A stretch of DNA of 64,000 bases from an uncultured Helicobacteraceae bacterium (GCA_947588965.1 CANQAN010000001.1:1-64000), one strand, 5' to 3'; counted from the first letter of the stretch, positions 1-9,468 are shown. Made by a program: numbers and translations. The notes: a model not told the origin generated them from the letters alone.

Positions 1-1126
1 GGGAATCTTGTTCTAAGCCCTTTTGAATGTTTTGAATGTTTTGATTGATCTCTTTGGCCATGGCGCCAAATTCGTCATCTCTGCGCACTGCAATGAGGGG
101 AATACTTTTGACTTTGTGATTAATAAAATCAAAGAAAGAATCCAATCCATTCTGAATCATATGCAAGGGCTGAAGACTTTTATTAATAAGAATCCACATT
201 AAAACCATAGCCACAATGATAGAGACCAATCCAACGATAATCTGCAATCTTAAGACCTTATTGACTTTGTCCGTGTAAAAAGAAGCGGCCATGAGAGAAC
301 AAGCGATAAAATGCGGATTAATAGGGGAGTTACACATAACTGCTTGTTTCACTCCCTGCTCACTTTCCACATAGAACAGCATATCGTCTTTTTCTAAATA
401 TTCTGGATTCTGCTTAATGAAGTCAGCGATCATTTGGCTACGTTTGTTGCTGGTGAGTATCCTCGCAGGATCGGGATGGAATAGAATCTGCCCCTCCTTG
501 CTATACACAGCAGAGAAGCTTAAATCATTCGCCTTTGCCACCCCTAGAACATCGGCAGAATATTTTTTGATATTATAATCCGCTCCAACCACACCAAACA
601 ACTTGCCATCTTTGTCATAGATGGGGAAAGCATAGGTCACCTCGATCTCCCCACTCGTGAAAGCTTTATAAGGCTCTGTAGCGATGATACCCTTTTGTTC
701 TTTGGCAAGTTTGTACCAATTCCTAGTCCTTGCATCATAGCCATCTCTTTGAGATAAGATGCTTTTATCAGACTGGAAATTCCTCCCATCTGCTTCAATC
801 CCAACATAAACGAGGCTAAAGCCTCCCGCCGTTTGAAAGGCTTCTAGAAGTGAAAAGATTTGCGCATCCGTTAATGTCGTGAGATCACGTTGCATTTCTT
901 GAGCGAGTGCTGTAACAATCTGCCTTCTGCTCTCTGCATAGGCATCAAAAGTCTTCGTGATAGAATCAAGAATTTGATTTTGATTTTTACGCATCAGCTC
1001 ATAAGTGTTATCCCTAGAATCCAGATAACTCACAGTGCTTGTAAGCAATAAAATAATGGTTGTAACCACCATAACCCACAGACTTAATTTAAAAACAACG
1101 CTCTTGCCTTTTTTAACCTTTGCCAA
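1..1126 (-). CDS. Methyl-accepting chemotaxis protein, 5' part (cut by window edge)
   Basis: The frame opens at a TTG (1126) preceded by AAGGAG six bases upstream and stays open to the window edge, about 375 residues. The N-terminus is short and basic, followed by a membrane segment (about residues 12-32), a periplasmic region of about 240 residues with dCache/PDC features (phrases such as DARTRNWYKLA and FPIYDKDGKLFGVVGADY), then a second membrane segment and the start of a HAMP-like region. This is the usual layout of a ligand-sensing chemoreceptor that signals through CheA/CheW. The signalling domain lies outside the window, so the identity rests on the sensor half. The ligand is unknown. 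A possible -10 (TAGAAT) lies at 1177..1172 on this strand. Confidence 0.85.
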   Translation of the reverse strand, partial: MAKVKKGKSVVFKLSLWVMVVTTIILLLTSTVSYLDSRDNTYELMRKNQNQILDSITKTFDAYAESRRQIVTALAQEMQRDLTTLTDAQIFSLLEAFQTAGGFSLVYVGIEADGRNFQSDKSILSQRDGYDARTRNWYKLAKEQKGIIATEPYKAFTSGEIEVTYAFPIYDKDGKLFGVVGADYNIKKYSADVLGVAKANDLSFSAVYSKEGQILFHPDPARILTSNKRSQMIADFIKQNPEYLEKDDMLFYVESEQGVKQAVMCNSPINPHFIACSLMAASFYTDKVNKVLRLQIIVGLVSIIVAMVLMWILINKSLQPLHMIQNGLDSFFDFINHKVKSIPLIAVRRDDEFGAMAKEINQNIQNIQKGLEQDS

Positions 1127-1171
1127 TATGAACTCCTTAATCTGCCACGAAAATTTTAAAAGAAAAGATGA

Positions 1172-1177
1172 ATTCTA
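1172..1177 (-). promoter_or_regulatory. Candidate -10 box for the chemoreceptor gene
   Basis: TAGAAT on the minus strand, about 46 bases upstream of the TTG start. Campylobacterota sigma-70 promoters are recognised mainly by the -10. No clear -35 is seen. Confidence 0.35.
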
Positions 1178-1258
1178 ACGCAAAAAAGCAAAAACAAGCA
1201 TTAAAAATTTGTCAAAAATTCCGCACCTTCCCTCTTTAAATTCTTAACAAATTCTTAA

Positions 1259-2041
1259 TCAATCAAAGCGGATTCTACCGCTGTGTGTATAGACATTAGC
1301 ACATTCTCCACGTGCGAATCCTACAAGCGTGATTCCTGTTTTTTGTGCAGCTCTTATACCCATAAATGTTGCTGCAGCCTTAGAAATCACAATCGGAATG
1401 CTGTGCATAACCGCCTTAACCACCATTTCAAGTGACAAGCGCCCACTCACATACAAAATGGCATCTTGTGTCTCTAAACCCATCAAACGTGCCTTTCCTA
1501 CGACCTTATCAATCGCATTGTGGCGACCTACGTCTTCGCAAACAAGCTTATTCTCTCCTACAATCAACATAGCCTTATGCACACAACCCGTTTTGGCAAA
1601 CAGCGCACTTGGAGATTCAAACTCCCTAAGATACTTAAACAAATCACGTCCGCTAAGGATTCTAGGAGATTCTACAAACTTCTCAACAATCTGCCCCTCC
1701 AAATTCCCCGCGACACCGACACAGCAACCAGAAGTTAGAGTTTTTTCACGAAAGAGATTCTGAAGTTTTTCATCGCAAATCTCCGCTTCCATTGAGACAG
1801 ATTTTCCATCTTCTGCAATCTCTAGACGTGTGATGTGAGAAATATCTTCTAACACACCTTCACTCATCAAAAACCCCACAAAATGAGAATCCTGATCGTT
1901 TGGAATGCTCATAACAGAGAGTAACTTGGTGCCATTGAGATAGAACGCAACCCTCTCTTCTGCGATCACCTCATCGGAAATCTCCCCCTCTAAAAAGCCT
2001 AGAGGAGAGATTTTTTCAATCCTTAATGCGCAAACATTCAT
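1259..2041 (-). CDS. fdhD: Formate dehydrogenase accessory sulfurtransferase FdhD
   Basis: A 260-residue cytoplasmic protein of the FdhD family, which moves sulfur from a cysteine desulfurase to the molybdenum or tungsten cofactor of formate dehydrogenase; without this the enzyme is inactive. A Cys-Cys pair in SGCCVG (residues 105-110) sits where the sulfur-carrying cysteines of the family lie, and the family signature EDVGRHNAIDK follows near residue 169. The start overlaps the end of fdhC by four bases, so the two are probably translationally coupled. It is the last gene of the leftward fdh operon. Confidence 0.95.
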   Translation of the reverse strand: MNVCALRIEKISPLGFLEGEISDEVIAEERVAFYLNGTKLLSVMSIPNDQDSHFVGFLMSEGVLEDISHITRLEIAEDGKSVSMEAEICDEKLQNLFREKTLTSGCCVGVAGNLEGQIVEKFVESPRILSGRDLFKYLREFESPSALFAKTGCVHKAMLIVGENKLVCEDVGRHNAIDKVVGKARLMGLETQDAILYVSGRLSLEMVVKAVMHSIPIVISKAAATFMGIRAAQKTGITLVGFARGECANVYTHSGRIRFD

Positions 2042-3000
2042 TGCGTCGCATTGAGTTCTTTATAATAATAGCTGTGCAAAATCGCAATTTCCTCTTCACC
2101 CATGCATCCATCAAGGATAGAATGCAAAGCACCTTCAATTGCAAAGACAGCCATATAAATATGTGTAATCAATAGGGCGATAATCAAAAATCCCAGCACA
2201 TTATGCACTAATGCCATAAGGCGCAGAGTGTCAATATCTGTGAATTGGAAAAACATAAAAGCCCCCGAAAATGCCATCACAAATCCACCTATCGTGCAGA
2301 CCCAAAACCACATTTTTTGTCCTGCATTAAACTTCCCTGCAGGAATCGGACGATTTTCTTTGCTTAAATATCCTCCCATCATCATAAACCACTGAATGTC
2401 ATAGACCTTAGGCAACGCATTCTTCACCCACATCAAAAACATCAAAACACCAAACACAATAAAGACAATCGTTGCGATTCCATGCACATCGCGCATGAAT
2501 CTCACAAGCACACCGCCTCCGAGCTTATCGCCAAACACCATGCCCAATCCCGTGAGGCACAGAAGCACAAAGGGAATGGCCGCACACCAATGCACGACAA
2601 TATTGTATTTTGAAAACACGCGGATTTTTTTGTCATGATTGAATTTTCTTTGTCCAATGACCATAAAATGCCCTAAAAACGCCAAAATCACAACAAGAAT
2701 CAAAACAGCAAAAATCGTTGCAAAATAATGCCCCTGTAGAAGCGTGAAAATATCGCCAAGACCTTGTGCGTTTGGACTTCCAACGCCCCAAGTCTTCACA
2801 GCTCCCACCTCGGGACCTCCATACAAGTGAGGATTTGCAAAATCCCCTTTCTCAAAGAGCGCGTTATTTCCCTCGATCACTTCTGCATATTGCTTACCCT
2901 TTTCTTGTGGAACACTCGGATTTACCGCAAATGCGAAATTGACACAAAGCACCAAAAAAGCACCAAAAAAGATTCTAAAGATTTTCAATCGTTTTTCCAT
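2038..3000 (-). CDS. fdhC: Formate dehydrogenase cytochrome b subunit (FdhC, gamma)
   Basis: A 320-residue membrane protein. An N-terminal signal-like segment (about 8-26) is followed by a periplasmic stretch and about five membrane helices (about 91-114, 132-157, 173-195, 229-251, 264-287). Histidines within the helices (for example NIVVHWCAA and LVHNVLGF) fit the haem b ligands of the FdoI/FdnI-type gamma subunit. It anchors the periplasmic FdhAB dimer and passes electrons to menaquinone. The N-terminal extension is typical of Campylobacterota. It lies nine bases downstream of fdhB and overlaps fdhD by four bases. Confidence 0.93.
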   Translation of the reverse strand: MEKRLKIFRIFFGAFLVLCVNFAFAVNPSVPQEKGKQYAEVIEGNNALFEKGDFANPHLYGGPEVGAVKTWGVGSPNAQGLGDIFTLLQGHYFATIFAVLILVVILAFLGHFMVIGQRKFNHDKKIRVFSKYNIVVHWCAAIPFVLLCLTGLGMVFGDKLGGGVLVRFMRDVHGIATIVFIVFGVLMFLMWVKNALPKVYDIQWFMMMGGYLSKENRPIPAGKFNAGQKMWFWVCTIGGFVMAFSGAFMFFQFTDIDTLRLMALVHNVLGFLIIALLITHIYMAVFAIEGALHSILDGCMGEEEIAILHSYYYKELNATQ

Positions 3001-3009
3001 AGAATCCCC

Positions 3010-3639
3010 TTAGTCGCCATAGGCGGTTTTCCATACATTTGGAACAGCATTGGGAATGTTTTGCCCACGCACCGTTGCACGATGTGTGATGATCTTTGAA
3101 ACCTCTTCACTACTTCCTGCAAGAAGAGCCTTTGTAGAGCACATAGAGGCACACATCGGAACTTTTCCCTCTGCGATTCTGTTTTGCCCATACAGACGAT
3201 ACTCCTCTTCACTATTTGTCTCCTCTGGACCCCCTGCACAAAATGTGCATTTATCCATAGAGCCACGACTTTCAAAGAGACCATTTTTCGGAAATTGTGG
3301 CGCACCAAATGGACAAGCATACAGACAATACCCGCAACCAATGCAGGTTTTTTTATCATGCAAGACGATTCCATCGGCACGGATATAGAAGCAATCCACA
3401 GGGCAAACCTGCGCACAAGGCGCATCGGCACAATGCATACACGCCACAGAAACGGCACTTTCCTTGCCCACTTGTCCCTCATTAAGCACAACCACTCTTC
3501 TGCGATTCACGCCCACAGGCAAATGATGCGCCTCTTTGCACGCCACATCACAACCATGACATTCAATGCAACGATTCGTATCGCAATAAAACTTGATTCT
3601 TGAAAAATTTTCAAGATTTGTAGGAATTGACTCACTCAT
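3010..3639 (-). CDS. fdhB: Formate dehydrogenase iron-sulfur subunit FdhB
   Basis: A 209-residue ferredoxin-type beta subunit with four cysteine clusters: CIECHGCDVAC (about 19-29), CMHCADAPCAQVCP, CIGCGYCLYACP and a final CTFC...CASMC pair. These match four [4Fe-4S] clusters forming an electron wire from the FdhA active site to cytochrome b. It has no signal peptide, so it presumably crosses the membrane with FdhA on the FdhA Tat signal, as known for related enzymes. It starts four bases after the fdhA stop codon. Confidence 0.95.
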   Translation of the reverse strand: MSESIPTNLENFSRIKFYCDTNRCIECHGCDVACKEAHHLPVGVNRRRVVVLNEGQVGKESAVSVACMHCADAPCAQVCPVDCFYIRADGIVLHDKKTCIGCGYCLYACPFGAPQFPKNGLFESRGSMDKCTFCAGGPEETNSEEEYRLYGQNRIAEGKVPMCASMCSTKALLAGSSEEVSKIITHRATVRGQNIPNAVPNVWKTAYGD

Positions 3640-3642
3640 TTT

Positions 3643-6477
3643 CTACCTCCCTAATTGCGCTTTTTCAATGCGACACAAACCGCACTTCGTCTCTGGACAA
3701 GCAGAATTGTAATCAAAGCCATAACTGCTGATCATATTAGCAGATTCACCAATCACATAGGGCTTCGTTCCCTCTGGATAGCGATCAAGCCTTGACTCCC
3801 CTTGATCCATACCCGAGAAGTTTTGAGGCAACCAAATGCTGTTATAATCCACGCGCGTTGAAATCTTCGCAGGAACAAGGATTCTGCAGCCATTTGTCCC
3901 ATACACCCAAAGCATATCGCCATTTTTGATGTCCATTTCTGCGGCTTTATCGGGATGGATTTCCACAAACATCTTGCTCTCAACCTCTGCGAGATATTTC
4001 GCACTTCTTGTCTCCGCACCCGTTCCCATATGTGCGACTAAGCGACCACTTAGCATATTAATCGGATATTCCTTGACCCAATCTTTTTCTTTCTGTCGAG
4101 ATTCGTATTTGATATTGGCTCTAAAATGGCTCTTTTTGTCAGGGAAGCTTGGGTATTTATTCACCAAATCTCCGCGCACAGAATGCAAAGGCTCTCTGTG
4201 TAATGGAATCTGATCATACCAATTCCAAACTTTCGCACGTGCCTTTCCATTTCCATAGGGGCAGATTCCTGCTTCCAAAGCCCTTTCTACAAGGATATTG
4301 TTCCCAATTCCTAGCGCAAAGGTACTTCCTGCGACAGCCTCTTTTTCTTCTTCTGTGAGATGAATCCCTAGAGATTCCGCATTTGCAGCACTCACAGGCG
4401 CATGACCGCCCTCATATTTCGCATTAGGCAACGTCCTTGTTGTCAGCATGGATTGCCCATCGGGACTTGTTACACCCCAATTCACGCGGAATCCCATGCC
4501 GCCACGCATAACAGGAATATTGTCATTATACATGACAGGCGTTCCGGGATGCTTATCACTCCAGCAAGGCCAAGGAAGTCCATAATAATCCCCCTTAAAT
4601 GGTCCCGTCCCCTCTAATGTCACCTTGTCAAACAAATGCCAATTTTCTTGATGTGCCTTAAGTCTTTCAGGACTCATTCCCTGCAATCCAATGCTTCTAA
4701 TGCTCTGTGTCAGCTCTGTTGTCGCATCATCTGGCCAGATAAATTTGTCTCTGCCCTTAGATTTTGCAATATCATAGAGTCTCCACTGGAATTTATCCAA
4801 AAATCCCAGTCTCTCGGCTAATCCAAACAAGAATTCCTCATCGGGACGGCATTCAAAGAGTGGCTCCATAACCTTAGAGCGCCATTGATAGCTACGATTT
4901 GTCGCCGCAACAGAACCCGCAGTCTCCATCTGTGAGGCAGCAGGCAGACAATAGAGATTGTCGCTTCTCTCACTGTAAATGGCTAAGTCATTCACATAGG
5001 GATCGACAAAAACCACTAAATCAAGCTTATCCATAGCTTGTTTTTGCAGATTCAACAAAGACACAGTCGTCATGCCTGAACCAATCACAATCAACGCTCT
5101 TAAGGGAGTTCCTGCGTTGTTTGCGAAATTCTCTTCATTTAAGACGCCAAATTTCCAAGTTGAATGTGCATAGCCTGTTTTGCCCATCATTTCTTTGTCT
5201 TTGAAGCGCCCGAGCATCCATTCATAATCCACGCCCCAATGTTTGCAGAAATGCTTCCATGCAGGCTCACCAAGCCCATAATAACCGGGGAGTGAATCAG
5301 CTAAGTTATTCATATCTGACGCACCTTGCACATTGTCATGTCCGCGCAAAATATTCACACCTCCACCATTTTTACCAATATTTCCTAAGAACATTTGTAA
5401 AATCGGCATAATGCGCGTATTGCTCGTACCCACTGTGTGCTGTGTCAATCCTTGATTCCAAATGAGACTTGCGGGTTTTGCTGCTGCCATTTCTTCTGCG
5501 ATGTGTCGGATTTCATCAGCAGGGATTCCGCAAACATCGGCTGCAACTTCTGGAGGGAATTTTTGCGCTTCTGCGATAATCTCCTCATAGCCATAGACTC
5601 TGTCTTTGAGGTATTGCTCATCATAGAGTTTTTTTGCAATGATGTGATTGAGTAAGCCATAGGCAAAGGCAATATCCGTTCCACTGCGGATTCTGTGAAA
5701 TTCATCACATTTTGCTGCGGTTTTTGTAAAACGTGGATCGATGCAAACAAGTTTCGCCCCACTCTCTTTTGCGCGTAAAATATGCACCATAGATACAGGG
5801 TGATTGACTGCGGGATTGGCACCAATGATCAAAATATATTTTGAAAACATCATATCGCCAAGATGGTTTGTCATACCACCATACCCAAATGTATTTGCCA
5901 CACCGGCAACTGTTGGGCTGTGTCAAACTCTCGCGCAATGATCGATGTTATTTGTACCAAAAAATGCCGCAAACTTCCTAATGTAGTAACTCTGCTCATT
6001 TGAGCATTTCGCACTTCCTAGAAACATCACGGCATCAGGACCGCTCTCTTCGCGAATTTTTTGAAGCTGTGCTGCAATTTTATCCATTGCATCATCATAC
6101 TTCGTGCGCACCCATTTGCCCCCTTCTTTAACCAAAGGATAGCGCAATCGTGTCTCGCTACGCGCTCTATCAATCAAATCTGCGCCCTTACAGCAATGCC
6201 CACCTTGTGAAATCGGGTGATCTTGTGCGACTTCTTGGCGTACCCATACGCCATCAACAACTTCTGCTACGATTCCACAACCAACTGAACAATGCGTACA
6301 GATGGTTTTGATTTTTTGGGAATTAGGATACCTTTCTTTGAGCTCTTGTTCTGTTGCTTGGCGCATGATCTTTTGATTGTCAGCTCCTAACGCGACACTC
6401 GCACCAGCTAAGCTCCCAAGAGCAGTCATTTTTAGAAATGCGCGTCTGCTCTTACGCCTTGTTATGGATTCACTCAT
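3643..6477 (-). CDS. fdhA: Selenocysteine-containing formate dehydrogenase catalytic subunit FdhA (in-frame UGA)
   Basis: One 944-residue gene read through an in-frame TGA at 5925..5923, codon 185. The flanking residues are HCARV before and HSPTVAGVANTFG after, the classic active-site context of selenocysteine formate dehydrogenases. A Tat signal (RRKSRRAFLKM, residues 7-17) sends it to the periplasm. Cys60, Cys63, Cys67 and Cys95 ligate a [4Fe-4S] cluster. The rest is a molybdopterin oxidoreductase with a C-terminal dinucleotide-binding domain. It oxidises formate to CO2 and feeds electrons to FdhB and FdhC. Without recoding it would look like two genes (6477..5923 and 5901..3643). selA, selB and selC are not in this window. 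Confidence 0.96.
5895..5925 (-). promoter_or_regulatory. Bacterial SECIS element and UGA selenocysteine codon in fdhA
   Basis: The TGA (5925..5923) is followed after 13 bases by a hairpin with stem TTGCC (5909..5905), loop GGTGT (5904..5900) and stem GGCAA (5899..5895). The spacing and G/U-rich apical loop fit the stem-loop bound by SelB next to the UGA in bacterial formate dehydrogenase mRNAs. Confidence 0.85.
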
Positions 6478-6487
6478 TTTCTACCCT

Positions 6488-6682
6488 TTATTTTGCAACA
6501 GAATAATATAAATCCCATTGCTTTGTCTTTTGATACAGAATCTCTGTTTTTGGGGATTTCCCGCGAACAAGATTCTCACTTGTGCCTTTTTTGCCACAAC
6601 CTGCCAATGCAACGCTTGTACCAGCGATGGCTACGGAGGTTTTCGCAGTTTTCTTTAAAAACTCGCGCCGACTATTCTCCAT
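6488..6682 (-). CDS. Small Tat-signal protein of the formate dehydrogenase operon
   Basis: A 64-residue protein starting MENSRREFLKK: a twin-arginine motif (Arg5-Arg6), a hydrophobic stretch (about 16-28) and Ala-Gly-Cys near residue 29 that could be a lipobox. Small Tat proteins sit at this position upstream of fdhA in Campylobacter and Wolinella. Its molecular role is not established; it may help export or assembly of the FdhAB complex, or anchor it. It starts just after the inverted repeats at 6710-6748 and ends 10 bases before fdhA. Confidence 0.8.
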   Translation of the reverse strand: MENSRREFLKKTAKTSVAIAGTSVALAGCGKKGTSENLVRGKSPKTEILYQKTKQWDLYYSVAK

Positions 6683-6709
6683 ACTAGGAACTCCTTTCTC
6701 TAAAGATTT

Positions 6710-6748
6710 GGGATAATCCCACGAGAATTTTCCTAAAAAACTCTCGTG
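6710..6748 (-). promoter_or_regulatory. Two adjacent inverted repeats inside the fdh operon
   Basis: A 7-bp stem (CACGAGA at 6720-6726 with TCTCGTG at 6742-6748) abuts a perfect palindrome GGGATAATCCC (6710-6720). Both lie between the stop of the TorD-like gene and the start of the small Tat gene. Neither is followed by a clean T run, so an RNA processing or attenuation site is as likely as a terminator. Confidence 0.4.
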
Positions 6749-6751
6749 AAA

Positions 6752-7351
6752 TCACCGATAAATCGTGCTTTCAAACTCTATAAAAGATTCTAAGATCAAG
6801 GCTAAAGACAAATACAATCTTGCATCCTTTCTTGCCTTGATTTCAGCAATCAAACCATAATAGGCATCTTGAATAAATAGAAAAACTTCCTCTGCTAACT
6901 CCTCATTTCCACTCTCTAGCAAATGGCGCATAAATCCAAACAAGAATCCTAAATGTTCCTCTGTTTCTTTGAAGTTTGAAGTTTCAACGCGCACATCGCT
7001 TTTCTTTAGAAGAGTGCGCATTTTCAATAGGGATTCCGCTCCGATACAATTTTCATAATAATGTGAAAGATGCATTCCTACTTGCTTTTCACCAAAGGGC
7101 AAGGCAAAGAGTCGCGAAAACTCCTCCTTGAAATTTGCGATTCCATTATTTTCAAGCTCTGTTTTAAGCATCTCCATGCTCTCTCCTGCAACCTCATTCA
7201 AAGGTGCGCAAAGCAGAATCTCTAGTTGCTCTAACGCAACCTGCAAACGTCCATCCAGCAATTCAAATACAAAGAAACCATTGAAAAAATCATAATATAA
7301 AATGCGCGCACTTTTCACTTGCTCCTGCTCTAATGTGCTAAGATTAAACAT
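6752..7351 (-). CDS. TorD/DmsD-like chaperone for the formate dehydrogenase
   Basis: A mostly helical, acidic protein of 199 residues counted from ATG 7351, which has GGAG six bases upstream; a TTG at 7372 would give 206 residues. Size, composition and position beside a Tat-exported molybdoenzyme fit the TorD/DmsD family of redox-enzyme maturation chaperones, which bind the Tat signal and hold the apoenzyme until cofactor is inserted. The C. jejuni fdh locus has a comparable gene. Its start overlaps the end of the upstream Fe-S gene. Sequence similarity in this family is low, so the call rests partly on context. Confidence 0.7.
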   Translation of the reverse strand: MFNLSTLEQEQVKSARILYYDFFNGFFVFELLDGRLQVALEQLEILLCAPLNEVAGESMEMLKTELENNGIANFKEEFSRLFALPFGEKQVGMHLSHYYENCIGAESLLKMRTLLKKSDVRVETSNFKETEEHLGFLFGFMRHLLESGNEELAEEVFLFIQDAYYGLIAEIKARKDARLYLSLALILESFIEFESTIYR

Positions 7352-8915
7352 TTTGTACTCCAGAAGCCCCAAACATCACTTTCACCTTGCAATTTGGACA
7401 GCATTGCAATGTCCTTAACTTCCTAGGATCACTCTGAAAAGACGCTCCAAGCATTGATACAACCTTTTCAATGGATTTCTTCGTAGAAAATGCCTCCCCA
7501 CACTCCACGCACAAAAAGGGCGCATCTTTTGCGATTTCTCTGCTTTTGAAATATTGTGCGTTTAATTCCAAACCATCACGATGTAATTCTATCACATTTT
7601 CTGGACATGAAGTCACACAATAGCCACAAGTTGTACAAAGCGAAGCATTGAAGCGTAAAGAAAAATCATCGCTCCTTGCAAAAAGCGCATTTACATTGCA
7701 AGCTCCAACGCAAGAAAGGCAAAGTGTGCATTTATCGGAATCCACATTGATGTTTCCATAAAAAACAGGATTCTCTCCCTCTTGCACTATGCTTCTTGCA
7801 AGTCCATAATCTCTCTCCTTTATCATAAACTGCAAACGTTGCGCAAAGGATTCTCTAAAGGGCTTGTGAGTGCGATTCTTGTAGAGATAGACTTCTAATT
7901 CCAAAGATGATGTTGCAAGAGAGGCAAGGTGACCTAGGGACTCTTTGTTGATTAAAATGATTGCGTCTTTTTTGTAGATTTGCTGTGTAATATGGTTGAT
8001 AAACTGCATAGGTGCGCTTAGGGATTCACCAAAGACAAACAACGCATTCCCACTTGTCTGTATAATGCTTAAGAGGTCATTTTCATTCAACATTAGCAAA
8101 TTGGGCAAGATAAGGGGCAGGATATTTTCTGGTAAGATAAATTCCTGTGAGCTTAACGCAATATAGTCTTGCAAAGAACACAAAAACACTCTTGTGTGTT
8201 GATAAAACTCAAGTATTTCATTGAATGCTTCTTTTGGTAATTCTTCATATTCTAAGCAATTTGTCGGACACACGCCCACACATGCTCCACAATGCACACA
8301 ATCAACATGCGAAAAAACAAGCTCCATTAAATGCCCATTTTCGGTTATACCAAAAGTCGGACAAACTTCTGCACATTTAGCACAATATCTCTCACGTCTG
8401 TGATGATACTGACAATAATCCTCTCTGTAGGCAATCATTTCCTTGAAGTGATAATCCCCAAGATTATCTTGCAAAGTCTGCAAAAGTGCCTTAGGATTCT
8501 GAAAATCTGCGACACTATAAACGCCTTTAAAGCGCAGGAGGGATTCCTCATTAACAAACAAAACGGCTTGTGAAAATGTTACAATCTCTCCATTTGTGCA
8601 CACAGCACTCAATCCCCCCAATTGTCCGCTGAAATTTTCCAGCAAAGAAATATCAAGCAAAACCACTTCAAAGGATTCTTGCGCTAAGGTCGCAAACTCC
8701 TGCACTTCTTGTGGAATTGTGTCCTTTTCTAAAGCATAGAGAATGACAATTCTAGAATCCACCTGAACTTGCAGTTTGTCCTCTAGGACAAAGTCATCAA
8801 CAATCTCTTGAACTTGATTGAGGATTTTGAGCCGTTCATTTAGAGCTGGAGAATCTCTGTTTAATAACAGACTTCCTAAGGGCAAAATATTTGTATGCAG
8901 GGAATCCATTGTCAT
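7344..8915 (-). CDS. Multi-cluster 4Fe-4S ferredoxin-type protein, first gene of the fdh operon
   Basis: A 523-residue protein with two pairs of ferredoxin motifs: CAKCAEVCP (178-186) and CVHCGACVGVCP (206-217), then CTLCLSCVGAC and CTTCGYCVTSCP in the second half. Two further Cys pairs near the C-terminus (CVECG and CCPNC) look like a zinc or rubredoxin-like knuckle. It has no signal peptide or membrane segments, so it is cytoplasmic. The N-terminal 160 residues show no motif I recognise. Similar genes accompany fdh loci in Campylobacterota, but the redox partner is unknown. It could deliver electrons or clusters during FdhA maturation. The start MTMDS has only a weak Shine-Dalgarno sequence. 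Confidence 0.8.
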   Translation of the reverse strand: MTMDSLHTNILPLGSLLLNRDSPALNERLKILNQVQEIVDDFVLEDKLQVQVDSRIVILYALEKDTIPQEVQEFATLAQESFEVVLLDISLLENFSGQLGGLSAVCTNGEIVTFSQAVLFVNEESLLRFKGVYSVADFQNPKALLQTLQDNLGDYHFKEMIAYREDYCQYHHRRERYCAKCAEVCPTFGITENGHLMELVFSHVDCVHCGACVGVCPTNCLEYEELPKEAFNEILEFYQHTRVFLCSLQDYIALSSQEFILPENILPLILPNLLMLNENDLLSIIQTSGNALFVFGESLSAPMQFINHITQQIYKKDAIILINKESLGHLASLATSSLELEVYLYKNRTHKPFRESFAQRLQFMIKERDYGLARSIVQEGENPVFYGNINVDSDKCTLCLSCVGACNVNALFARSDDFSLRFNASLCTTCGYCVTSCPENVIELHRDGLELNAQYFKSREIAKDAPFLCVECGEAFSTKKSIEKVVSMLGASFQSDPRKLRTLQCCPNCKVKVMFGASGVQNV

Positions 8916-8955
8916 TCGCTTTTTATTGATTTACCACTTTAAAACTTTACATTTC

Positions 8956-8961
8956 ACTATA
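8956..8961 (-). promoter_or_regulatory. Candidate -10 box for the fdh operon
   Basis: TATAGT on the minus strand about 40 bases upstream of the first fdh gene. It is the best -10 match in the 123-bp gap and a plausible operon promoter. No convincing activator site is seen beside it. Confidence 0.45.
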
Positions 8962-9038
8962 ACACATTCTTGCGTTCCACTCATTCTACTCGTTTTCTGC
9001 ATAAAAATCAATTTAAGAGCTTGAAAATATCATAAAAT

Positions 9039-9395
9039 CTAGGGATTCTCATTTTTGACTGTTTGCAGATATTTATAAATCGCCTCAATTTCACTTGCGG
9101 TGAGATAATATTTAGGCATCACTTTCTTGCCACTTTGCAAAGCTTCTTTGAAACTCTTAAAATCCAAGTCATTAATGCGTGGGGCTTGAATGGATTTGGC
9201 TTGCTTTCTATATGTGTAATTGGCGATTCTATCCCCCTCTCCATAGTGTCCATGACACTCTACACAACCGATTCCACGCGGATTTTCATAGAGCATTCTT
9301 CCGTATTCTGCAGTCGTAATAAAGCTCTCCTCAGCAAAAGATTGCATTAAAAAAATTCCGCAAGAAATAAAAAAGATTGTAATTTGCCAAAACAC
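9039..9395 (-). CDS. Small periplasmic mono-haem cytochrome c
   Basis: A 118-residue protein with a signal peptide ending near residue 22 and one haem-binding motif CVECH (44-48). A methionine in KVMPKYY about 50 residues on could be the distal ligand. A GTG start (9395) follows AAGGA by seven bases. It is divergent from folD; a cytochrome or periplasmic gene at this place beside folD-lepB is also found in C. jejuni. It presumably carries electrons in the periplasm, but its partner is unknown. Confidence 0.8.
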   Translation of the reverse strand: MFWQITIFFISCGIFLMQSFAEESFITTAEYGRMLYENPRGIGCVECHGHYGEGDRIANYTYRKQAKSIQAPRINDLDFKSFKEALQSGKKVMPKYYLTASEIEAIYKYLQTVKNENP

Positions 9396-9430
9396 TTCTT
9401 GTTCCTTAAAGTTTTAGAAAAAAATTTTTG

Positions 9431-9438
9431 ACTATAAT
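9431..9438. promoter_or_regulatory. Overlapping divergent -10 boxes between cytochrome c and folD
   Basis: ACTATAAT supplies TATAAT on the plus strand (9433-9438) for folD and TATAGT on the minus strand (9436..9431) for the cytochrome c gene. The two promoters share bases and should exclude one another. Confidence 0.5.
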
Positions 9439-9468
9439 AACAAAATATTTTTTATAAGGTTTTGATTT

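Noticed and set aside
1329-1763. Plus-strand open frame inside fdhD
   Set aside because: Antisense shadow of a well-supported gene; no ribosome site or protein family features.
5705-5938. Separate small genes around the fdhA TGA
   Set aside because: The TGA is a selenocysteine codon by context and SECIS, so the two flanking frames are one gene and the overlapping frames are shadows.
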